In this document: positions 42,411 to 48,695 of the stretch, piece by piece
How the letters are laid out: every line of letters starts with the position of its first letter
How positions within the stretch are numbered: position 1 is the stretch's first letter
Assembly: GCA_030524635.1 (NCBI GenBank)
Contig: JAUNGG010000030.1
Location: 1-48,695 of the forward strand
DNA from: Lachnospiraceae bacterium
Lineage (GTDB): Bacteria > Bacillota > Clostridia > Lachnospirales > Lachnospiraceae
Reading direction: 5' to 3'
Length of the DNA stretch: 48,695 bases
Made by a program: the position numbers and the translations under genes
Notes under the pieces: generated by a model
What the model was told of the DNA's origin: nothing
Databases searched by the model: none
The model's input: the letters and a program-made list of their open reading frames with translations, nothing else

Positions 42411-43556
42411 ATGATCTATTATGTACCACCAGTTAACCTGCTGGGCAAAGGCTGCCTGGCCGAAGCAAAAACTCCAATCAAGGCATTAGGCAAAAAGAAG
42501 GCCTTCGTTGTCAGCGACAAATTCTTAACCTCCAATGGCACTGTAGATAAAGTGACAGCGCTTCTGGATGAGATCGGCATTGATCATGTTCTCTACAATG
42601 ATGTTAAGCCAAATCCAACGGTAACGAATGTAAACCAGGGGCTGGCTGTCTTAAAGGCAGAAAGCTGTGACTTCGTGATCACCATCGGCGGCGGCTCTCC
42701 TCAGGACTGCGGAAAAGCCATCTCCATCCTGGCCACCAACGGCGGACAGACCGCCGACTATGAGGGCGTAAACAAGACCAAAAACAAATGCCTTCCTATC
42801 GTTGCTATCACCACCACCGCCGGAACCTCCGCAGAAGTTACCATCAATTATGTAATCACTGATGAAACCCGTCACGTAAAGATGATCATGGTAGATACCA
42901 ACTCCCTGGCAGCTATCACCGTCAACGACCCGGAATTGATGATGGGCAAGCCTGGCCCGCTGACCGCAGCAACTGGTATGGATGCCCTGACTCACGCAAT
43001 CGAGGCTGTGGTTGCCAATGGCGCCAATGATGTAACCGATGCTACCGCTCTGTATGCAATTAAAGAAATTTTTGACTACCTTCCTGCAGCTGTTGCCAAC
43101 GGTGCCACAGATGTGGAAGCCAGAGAGCAGATGTGCTATGCCTGCTTCTTAAACGGCATCGCCTTCAGCAACGCCGGTCTGGGCAACGTTCATGCAATGG
43201 CGCATCAGCTGGGCGGCCTTTATGACCTGCCTCACGGAGTCTGCAATGCGATGCTGCTGCCGATCGTAGAGGCAGAGAATGCCAAGAAGGCTCCGAAGAA
43301 GTTCCGTGCCATTGCAGGTGTCATCGGTATGGATGTAGAAGGTAAGACGGATACCGAATGCGTTGATTACGTAATCGGCAGGATCAAGAACCTGTCCGAA
43401 ACAGTAGGAATCCCGAAATCCTTAAAGGAAGTCGGCGTAGATGATCCGGATTTTGAGCTGCTGGCTGAAAATTCCATGAAGGATGCCTGCGCTGGTGCAA
43501 ATCCGGTATTCTTTGATAAGGAAACTCTGATTCGGTTGTTTAAGGAAATTGCTTAA
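42411..43556 (+). CDS. FucO-like iron-containing alcohol dehydrogenase (lactaldehyde/glycolaldehyde reductase type)
   Basis: A 381-residue group III dehydrogenase closely resembling FucO in pattern: IGGGSPQDCGKAI, TTAGTSAEVTINYVITDE, AATGMDALTHAIEA, GLGNVHAMAHQLGGLYDLPHGVCNA (quoted in part), and the C-terminal CAGANPVF. Metal ligands Asp and His in MDALTHA, His in NVHAMAH and His in LPHG are all present. FucO reduces L-lactaldehyde to 1,2-propanediol and also accepts glycolaldehyde. Sharing an operator with the dehydratase-aldolase operon suggests it reduces the aldehyde released by the aldolase. GGGGGA precedes the ATG. Confidence 0.9.
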   Translation: MIYYVPPVNLLGKGCLAEAKTPIKALGKKKAFVVSDKFLTSNGTVDKVTALLDEIGIDHVLYNDVKPNPTVTNVNQGLAVLKAESCDFVITIGGGSPQDCGKAISILATNGGQTADYEGVNKTKNKCLPIVAITTTAGTSAEVTINYVITDETRHVKMIMVDTNSLAAITVNDPELMMGKPGPLTAATGMDALTHAIEAVVANGANDVTDATALYAIKEIFDYLPAAVANGATDVEAREQMCYACFLNGIAFSNAGLGNVHAMAHQLGGLYDLPHGVCNAMLLPIVEAENAKKAPKKFRAIAGVIGMDVEGKTDTECVDYVIGRIKNLSETVGIPKSLKEVGVDDPDFELLAENSMKDACAGANPVFFDKETLIRLFKEIA

Positions 43557-43594
43557 TCACAGAATTCCATTCACGTTTCAAATTCTGCACATGC

Positions 43595-43634
43595 AAAAAA
43601 CGCTTGTTATCCATAACTGGAACAAGCGTTTTTT
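43595..43634. terminator. Terminator after the FucO-like gene
   Basis: AAAAAACGCTTGTT (43595-43608) and AACAAGCGTTTTTT (43621-43634) form a 14-bp perfect stem with A and T runs, active in both directions, between converging genes. Confidence 0.9.
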
Positions 43635-43677
43635 GGCTGCAGAATTCTTTGATTGTTATGTATGGGGTCTGTCTTGG

Positions 43678-44469
43678 CTATGCCTCATGATGAACTCCTG
43701 CATGCTTCCGCACAAAATCATTGCAGATCACCCGGATCTCCTCCATAGCCGCCTTCGTCTGGGGATTTTTGTATTCCATCCGGTCGATATTCCGGTTCAT
43801 GTAATCCCGTTCTTGGATCCATTGGAAGCTGGCCCGGAAATTTAAGTCAAAGATAAAGGCCAGATAGGAAACCCAGCAGTCCATATGGGTCACCCGATCT
43901 CCGGAAACCACGCAGCGGCAGGCGCGGACCGTTTCCAAGATCCTGGGTGTGATCTCCTCCATCGCCACTTCCTTCTCCGGAGTATCAAACAATGTCTCGA
44001 TCCGCTCCGTATCCTTCACCCGGAAATTGTCCAGCTTATCCGCATCCCGGATGATCCGGCAGTGGAGAAGTTCTCGTTCCGTCAATCCTTCCACATCATC
44101 CAGGGAATAAATGGAATGATACTGAATCGCCTTTCTAATAATGGCATCGTACTGGTCATCTGCAAGAAACCGCCGGATCAGTCCATCCTCAAACAACGCT
44201 TTCACGCCGAAATCCCCATGATTAAAGATCTTGTCATCAAAGCTGTGAAACGATTTCAGCTGCTCAAACCTTCCAATGTCATGAAGAAGGGCAATCAGCA
44301 GCGCCAGCTGATGATCCTCCTGGGAAAAGTTCTCTCCTTTGCAGATGGCATCCGCTGCCTCTAAAACACAGTAGGTGTGAATGGCCTTCAGGTTAATCTT
44401 ATCGTCTGTTCGGTCGTAATGGCTTAAATACAACTCAAACTGCGCTTTCGCATCATTGATATCAATCAT
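43678..44469 (-). CDS. HD-domain metal-dependent phosphohydrolase
   Basis: A 263-residue HD-superfamily protein. The HD motif is ALLHDIGRFEQL with upstream His (IHTYCVLEAA) and downstream Asp in CRIIRDADKLDNF, and YHSIYSLDD in between, so the metal site is complete. ATG 44469 follows AAAGGAG and gives MIDINDAKAQFELYLSHYD; the longer frame has no ribosome site. Substrates of such proteins range from nucleotides to cyclic dinucleotides; none can be assigned here. It is a single-gene unit. Confidence 0.87.
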   Translation of the reverse strand: MIDINDAKAQFELYLSHYDRTDDKINLKAIHTYCVLEAADAICKGENFSQEDHQLALLIALLHDIGRFEQLKSFHSFDDKIFNHGDFGVKALFEDGLIRRFLADDQYDAIIRKAIQYHSIYSLDDVEGLTERELLHCRIIRDADKLDNFRVKDTERIETLFDTPEKEVAMEEITPRILETVRACRCVVSGDRVTHMDCWVSYLAFIFDLNFRASFQWIQERDYMNRNIDRMEYKNPQTKAAMEEIRVICNDFVRKHAGVHHEA

Positions 44470-44587
44470 TGGTATTGGTCTCCTTTGCATTTTATGGTAT
44501 TCCCTAAACCGCCGCCATCCTATCCGGCGCACACAGCCGATATCTTTCATCTTAATCATTTCTGCCGGAATGTCAAGTGATATTACA

Positions 44588-44632
44588 AAAACGGAGCATC
44601 CCACAGGATCTGATATCCTGCAGAATGCTCCG
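44588..44632 (-). terminator. Terminator after the 57-residue gene
   Basis: On the minus strand CGGAGCAT (44632-44625) pairs with ATGCTCCG (44599-44592), with an inner CAGGATATC/GATCCTG arm, followed by TTTTTG. Confidence 0.82.
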
Positions 44633-44712
44633 CTTTCTTTTATTTCAAACGTAATTTTTCATTGAAAAAGCCGGCTTCCGGCTATCAGGACTTTGTGCCT
44701 GAAATTTGTATT

Positions 44713-44886
44713 CTAAATACTATTTATACAAAACTCAACTGTGCGATGGAATAACTGTCCCAGGCGCAGTCCGCTTCTTGAAACAACCTGGTAAAAATTC
44801 TCGCAGTTATAAAACTGATCTCCTGCTACCCACTGTGGACAATCCTGCCGATTCCAATAAACAAATCCCATCTCGTTGCCGTTCAT
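44713..44886 (-). CDS. Small protein of unknown function
   Basis: A 57-residue protein, rich in aromatic residues (MGFVYWNRQDCPQWV, YNCENFYQVV) with three cysteines. AAGGAGG seven bases before ATG 44886 is a strong start signal. The open frame runs upstream to 44988, which would add 34 residues (ESILAKWQGG at its end) but without a ribosome site. No domain recognised. It is followed by a good terminator, which supports it being expressed. The 44989-45083 gap has nothing else clear. Confidence 0.55.
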   Translation of the reverse strand: MNGNEMGFVYWNRQDCPQWVAGDQFYNCENFYQVVSRSGLRLGQLFHRTVEFCINSI

Positions 44887-45083
44887 ACTGATGCCTCCTT
44901 GCCATTTCGCCAAAATTGATTCGATTAAGAACTCTCTGTTCTTATTGATTATGTCTTTAGTATAATCAGCAACCGAGTTTTCGTCCATAATCTGTTAGTC
45001 TGAAAATAAACCAGGCATTTTGTACTCACGATACAAATTCCATGTGCAGCGGACATTTGTACCCCTGTGCTGTATCACAGCTT

Positions 45084-46154
45084 CTAATTCCAGATCTGCG
45101 GCTCTGACCTCACTGCCTGACCGCTGCCCAGCGCTTCCTCCATCAGAATCCTAACGTACGCATCCTGAAGCGCTTCCGCCAGGGGATAGACCTCCACACC
45201 TTCTTCTATGTATCTTCTCATCCCCAGCATCATGGAAGCAATCGCAGTTTCATCCTGAGGCAGCAGTACCTTCTCCCCCAACAGCTCGAATGGATTTTCA
45301 TAAAGCATCTGGCCCTGGAAGGAAATCTGACGGATCCCAGTACCATCCTGGGTCCGCTCCACCATCATCTGTCCAGCATGCGGTACATGCTCCCGATCCA
45401 CATAGCGGATCGTCCAATCATCCAGCTCCCCGCATTGCCCCATCACCCGGATGTGGCGGCTGCGGATATGGCTGTGATACTGAATTCCATCAAAATCGTA
45501 AAAAGCCGTCTTTCCTCCAGAAAATTCAAAGGTAAGCCGCACCCGATCCCGCATTGATACCCGCCCGTCCCTTATGGCTCCGTATCTGGAATCCGTTTCC
45601 TCAACTGGATACGTATATTTCTTCCCAAAAACCGTCATCATCTCCATCCCCACTCCCAGATACCGGCGGATCAGGCTGGCACTGTGGTAGTCATGAACAG
45701 CCGACAGATCGATCATATAGGGGTCTCCTAAGTATCCCATCTGCACAGCCCGAATCCCCGCCTGAAAGGTGGGATAGCAGAAATACTGCTCCGCCACCTG
45801 CAGCTTCCCGCCTTCCTCCATCCGCATCCGCCAAAGCCTCTGAAGATCAGAAAGCTCCAGAGCAGCCGGAGTTTCACAGAGCACCGGATACCCCTTTTTC
45901 AGCCAATGCATGCTTACCTGGCAGATAGATAGTTTATTCACTGCCACCACCACAAAATCCGGCTTCCCGGCCTGGCACTCCAACTCAGAAGTCACAGCCG
46001 GAATTCCGTACTCCTCCCTCATCCGCGCTGCTTTCTCCTCTGTCCGGCACAGCATTGCCGTCATCTGAAAATAAGCCGGATACGCACAGGCAATCCGCCA
46101 GTAAAACAAAGCTCTCCAGCCGGAGCCTATTACTGCAAATTGAATTGGGTACAT
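45084..46154 (-). CDS. Gfo/Idh/MocA-family oxidoreductase
   Basis: A 356-residue NAD(P)-dependent oxidoreductase of the Gfo/Idh/MocA type. The N-terminal Rossmann fold reads FAVIGSGWRALFYWRIA; the C-terminal domain has the beta-sheet typical of the family (VRLTFEFSGGKTAFYDFDGI). In the usual Glu-Lys-Pro motif the lysine is replaced by threonine (PVLCETPAALEL), so the standard catalytic lysine is absent. Typical substrates are sugars and inositols; none can be assigned. AAGGAG precedes the ATG. It starts 36 bp after the S24 fusion gene on the same strand, and could be in one transcript with it. Confidence 0.85.
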   Translation of the reverse strand: MYPIQFAVIGSGWRALFYWRIACAYPAYFQMTAMLCRTEEKAARMREEYGIPAVTSELECQAGKPDFVVVAVNKLSICQVSMHWLKKGYPVLCETPAALELSDLQRLWRMRMEEGGKLQVAEQYFCYPTFQAGIRAVQMGYLGDPYMIDLSAVHDYHSASLIRRYLGVGMEMMTVFGKKYTYPVEETDSRYGAIRDGRVSMRDRVRLTFEFSGGKTAFYDFDGIQYHSHIRSRHIRVMGQCGELDDWTIRYVDREHVPHAGQMMVERTQDGTGIRQISFQGQMLYENPFELLGEKVLLPQDETAIASMMLGMRRYIEEGVEVYPLAEALQDAYVRILMEEALGSGQAVRSEPQIWN

Positions 46155-46190
46155 TGCAATCTCCTTCCCTTCCTGATTGATAAGAATTGG

Positions 46191-46982
46191 TTATCTGCTT
46201 CTTTTGATCACTCCTACCGCTTTTCCAAGTATCCGAAACTGTCCCTGATTTACCATCATCGGCTCATATTCATCATTCTCCGGAATCAACAGAACAAAAC
46301 TTCCCATACTGCGAAATCGCTTTAACGTTACATTTCCATCCAGCTCTACCGCTGCGATCTGCCCATTATCAACCGTATTGGTTTTTCGAAGCAGCACGAA
46401 ATCATCATCATCAATTCCAGCATTAATCATGGAATTTCCTTTTACCGTCAAAATGAAAGTTTCTGATGGCGCACTCACCCAATCAAAAGGCAGCGTACAG
46501 ATTTCCTGTATTTCATCCTGCATCTCAATTGGAAATCCTGCTGCAATATCTGCAAACACCGGACATTTCACAACCTGATGATCACTAAGTGTTTTTTGCA
46601 CTCCATCAAGTTCAACAATCACTTCATCCGGGCAATCCTCATCTCGAAGGAAAGAATATTTCTTATTCCTCATCAAATCAACAAAGTGATATTCCTGAAT
46701 GCTGGTAGGCAACATGGAATTATCGAAAACCGGGATATCTTCGATCTCATTTCCATCCCGCTCAATCACCTTCAAAGAATTTCCATCTGTAATCACACCA
46801 TAGCAAGCTTCCGTTGTTACTGCCATATAAGACTTTAATTGTTCTTCTGCCTCATGGATTCCCGCCTGATACTGCTTGGTTTCTACCAAAATATAAGGAA
46901 TCATTTTGTTATTCCGGTAAATAAACACAACTGCGCCTGCAAAACCAGCCTTAGAAAACAATAAATCTGGATGGTTCTCCAT
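46191..46982 (-). CDS. Fusion of a degenerate HsdR_N-like nuclease domain and a LexA-like S24 peptidase
   Basis: A 263-residue protein with two parts. Residues 1-70 resemble the N-terminal nuclease domain of type I restriction subunits (PD-(D/E)xK fold): GFAGAVVFIY, YILVETKQYQAG, EEQLKSYMAVT, YGVITDG. The Glu34-x-Lys36 is kept but the usual Asp in the G-x-A-D motif is Gly, and the N-terminal helix-strand region is missing. Residues ~140-263 are an S24/LexA-type self-cleaving peptidase: likely cleavage at Ala148-Gly149 (IAAGFP), nucleophile Ser184 (VKGNSMI) and Lys221 (GNVTLKRF), with the Ser-Lys distance of 37 equal to that in LexA. There is no DNA-binding helix-turn-helix. The ATG overlaps the helicase by 32 bases, lacks a ribosome site and is nine bases after an in-frame TGA, so translation is probably coupled or uses frameshifting. 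Confidence 0.75.
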   Translation of the reverse strand: MENHPDLLFSKAGFAGAVVFIYRNNKMIPYILVETKQYQAGIHEAEEQLKSYMAVTTEACYGVITDGNSLKVIERDGNEIEDIPVFDNSMLPTSIQEYHFVDLMRNKKYSFLRDEDCPDEVIVELDGVQKTLSDHQVVKCPVFADIAAGFPIEMQDEIQEICTLPFDWVSAPSETFILTVKGNSMINAGIDDDDFVLLRKTNTVDNGQIAAVELDGNVTLKRFRSMGSFVLLIPENDEYEPMMVNQGQFRILGKAVGVIKRSR

Positions 46983-48432
46983 GACAACTCATATACAACC
47001 GCTCCGTCGCTCTCGTCATCCCTACATATAATAGCTTTCGTTCCATAGTTTCCGCATAGTTCACATCATCATTTTCCTGCAAAAGCCTTGGATTCGGTAT
47101 CAGCTTATCAGAAAGACCGACCATAATAACAGTTTTAAACTCCAAGCCTTTAATCGAATGCATGGTCAGCAGCTTAATGGTATTTTCCCCAAAATTAATC
47201 CCGTCTTGATTGGAATAAAGAGTCGTCCTGATCTCCTGCTGAAATCCCTTCTGAAACAGTTCCAGTACCTTTTTGGTTCTAGCCACAATTGCGATTTCTT
47301 TTAATTCATAACGCTTCAGCAGCTTCTCCTTCAAAAGTCTTTTCGTTTCCCGTATTTCCTCTTCAATATTGGAAAACCGACGAAATACCGGATACGTTCC
47401 CTGTTTGTCAATTAAAGAAGGCTTTACAAAATTATCGTCCCCGATGATCTCTGTATCCTTCTGGATCAGGCTGTAAGCAGCTTCTGCGATCTGTGTTGTA
47501 GTTCGATAATTTTTTGCCAGAGAATTGCTTTTTCCCGTCATATCCAGTCCAATACTGGTAAAGCTTCTTCCTTTTATCAACCACGATGTATCATAAATAC
47601 TCTGGGCAGTATCTGCCACAAACATAATGCTGCTATAATCCTTCTCAGAATCATAAAGCTGCATCAAACACTCCAATTGAACCTTTGACAAATCCTGACT
47701 TTCATCAATAATAATATGAGTATACCGTTCTATTGAATGTTCCTTTAAATACTTTAACGCATATAAGCCTACATCCTGAAAATCACATAGCCCGGCTGCA
47801 TGTAAAGCCTTTGTATACAAAACCATTAATTCATGGATCGCCTGCCTTGTCCTGCTGTTTTTCATCAGCTTCTGTGGCCCTTCTGCCCCTTTCGTACCAG
47901 TCCGTCCTAAGCGGTCTGCTGTCTGATAAGCCTCCACATCAATGAAATTGCAAGCTTTAATCCACGAGATTTCCTTCTTTAAAAATCCTAAATACTTTAT
48001 ATTCAAAATGTTTACATCATCAAAAGACTTTTTCAATTCATAAATACATTTCTGCCAGATAAATTGCTCCTGCTCCGATTTCACAAAAGTTAACTTCTTC
48101 TTATTTTCTTTACAATATTCCAGAAAATAATAAAACAACAGCTTATCAATATTAGTAATCTTTATATGGTTATCTTTATCCTTTTCACCAAATAAACTAT
48201 ACTGCTCGTCCTCATCAATCTGACTGTATATGTATTCAATATAATTTGTCAGGCTTTTATTAAATGTAACCATAAGAATTTGATCCTGAGGTCCAAAACA
48301 ATAATGATTCAGCAGAAAAGAAATTCGATGCACTGCTACCGTCGTTTTTCCCGAACCCGCTACTCCCTTTATCATAGACTGGCCCATAATCGTACTGTGA
48401 ATCAATTTCTTTTGCTCCATATTTAGCTGCAT
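46951..48432 (-). CDS. Compact UvrD/Rep-like SF1 helicase
   Basis: A 493-residue superfamily 1 helicase with all main motifs: Walker A GVAGSGKTT (23-31), Ia MVTFNKSLTNYI, II THIIIDESQDLSK, III FVADTAQSIYD, IV LAKNYRTTTQIAEAA, V LLTMHSIKGLEFKTV, VI KLLYVGMTRATERLYM. It is much shorter than UvrD or PcrA (~720), lacking most of the 2B insert and the C-terminal tail; it ends just after motif VI with GEPSRFIVF. ATG 48432 follows GGAGGAAATGAT. Base use is more AT-rich than the metabolic genes to the left, which suggests transfer. It overlaps the nuclease-peptidase fusion gene, so the two probably act together. Similar small helicases occur in defence systems such as Gabija (GajB), but GajA is not here. 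Confidence 0.88.
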   Translation of the reverse strand: MQLNMEQKKLIHSTIMGQSMIKGVAGSGKTTVAVHRISFLLNHYCFGPQDQILMVTFNKSLTNYIEYIYSQIDEDEQYSLFGEKDKDNHIKITNIDKLLFYYFLEYCKENKKKLTFVKSEQEQFIWQKCIYELKKSFDDVNILNIKYLGFLKKEISWIKACNFIDVEAYQTADRLGRTGTKGAEGPQKLMKNSRTRQAIHELMVLYTKALHAAGLCDFQDVGLYALKYLKEHSIERYTHIIIDESQDLSKVQLECLMQLYDSEKDYSSIMFVADTAQSIYDTSWLIKGRSFTSIGLDMTGKSNSLAKNYRTTTQIAEAAYSLIQKDTEIIGDDNFVKPSLIDKQGTYPVFRRFSNIEEEIRETKRLLKEKLLKRYELKEIAIVARTKKVLELFQKGFQQEIRTTLYSNQDGINFGENTIKLLTMHSIKGLEFKTVIMVGLSDKLIPNPRLLQENDDVNYAETMERKLLYVGMTRATERLYMSCHGEPSRFIVF

Positions 48433-48487
48433 ATCATTTCCTCCGTACACTCAAAACCGTTTATTCTGAAATTACACTTCTTTTTAT

Positions 48488-48516
48488 AATATATCATAGC
48501 GTTTCCATCGATTCAA
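48488..48516 (-). promoter_or_regulatory. Promoter of the helicase/peptidase unit
   Basis: On the minus strand: TTGAAT (48516-48511), 17 bp, TATATT (48493-48488). No Gram-positive LexA box was seen nearby. The remaining 48520-48670 stretch has no gene. Confidence 0.6.
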
Positions 48517-48670
48517 TATTGCCTGTAACTTTCAGCAACGCTGTGCGGGCTATCGTTACTGTTCACTTACAATGTCATGAGTTGCCCGACAAATGGACGC
48601 AAGATGCAATGCATACGAAGAATGCACCAGAATAGATCTTAATTGGCAGAACGTTTATCAGAAAAACCTT

Positions 48671-48694
48671 AAAAAGGGCCTTCCAACCGGAAGA
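48671..48694 (-). terminator. Possible terminator of a gene beyond the window
   Basis: On the minus strand CTTCC, loop GGTT, GGAAG, then GCCCTTTTTAAGG. The stem is short. Confidence 0.4.
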
Positions 48695-48695
48695 C

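Noticed and set aside
46951..48432. Gabija defence system
   Set aside because: The helicase length fits GajB, but there is no ATPase-TOPRIM GajA gene beside it; the partner is an S24 fusion.
1..48695. CRISPR arrays, insertion sequences, prophage genes, tRNA and rRNA genes
   Set aside because: No regular repeat-spacer pattern, transposase, integrase, structural phage gene or tRNA/rRNA signature was seen on either strand by reading.

Overview
The window looks like a chromosomal segment of an anaerobic Firmicute of the Clostridia, most likely a Lachnospiraceae-type gut organism. This is inferred from tRNA-dependent amidation (gatCAB), two T-box leaders, a short TPP-riboswitch-controlled thiC, a citrate lyase cluster, iron-dependent alcohol dehydrogenases, GGAGG ribosome sites and cell-wall-binding repeat proteins. 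No phage, insertion sequence, CRISPR array, tRNA or rRNA gene was found. Most of the window is ordinary metabolism; the interest lies in regulation and in several proteins with altered active sites.

Region by region. 1-3.1 kb: an iron alcohol dehydrogenase, then a BTAD-type regulator with a 63-residue partner gene. 3.1-8.2 kb: gatC-gatA-gatB-aspartate aminotransferase, led by a T-box whose specifier reads GAAC (overlapping Glu GAA and Asn AAC codons). 8.2-13 kb: Mn efflux pump, two tandem secreted wall-binding paralogs, tyrS with a Tyr T-box, and a secreted protein of unknown role that shares a bidirectional promoter with DAHP synthase (13.2-14.3 kb). 14.4-20.6 kb: a mannitol/fructuronate-type dehydrogenase, a membrane-anchored NERD-like protein, and an adenine salvage unit (adenine deaminase, a purine permease broken by an internal deletion, a GntR regulator, and two matching operator sites). 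20.7-25.8 kb: hisH-hisF-ung-uppP in one direction, a Sir2-like protein lacking the usual catalytic residues, and a divergent XRE regulator/membrane protein pair with repeated operators. 25.8-28.2 kb: TPP riboswitch-thiC, then a beta-carbonic anhydrase whose Shine-Dalgarno lies inside a long hairpin.

28.3-37.5 kb is a citrate fermentation locus: CitMHS transporter, hybrid histidine kinase with a degenerate receiver, divergent OmpR-type regulator, and citDEFXG. The transporter and citD promoters share TTAA half-sites spaced 10 bp apart plus an identical CAACCTTA element next to the -10, so I infer one regulator serves both. No citrate lyase ligase (citC) is present. 37.5-43.6 kb is a sugar-acid catabolic locus: KdgT-type permease, split UxaA-family dehydratase, DHDPS-family aldolase, IclR regulator and FucO-like dehydrogenase; the permease and dehydrogenase promoters carry related operators just downstream of the -10.

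43.6-48.7 kb holds an HD-domain hydrolase, a small orphan gene, a Gfo/Idh/MocA oxidoreductase, and the most unusual pair in the window: a compact SF1 helicase overlapping a gene that joins a degenerate HsdR_N-type nuclease domain to a LexA-like self-cleaving S24 peptidase. Whether this pair is a defence or DNA-damage module cannot be decided from sequence alone.
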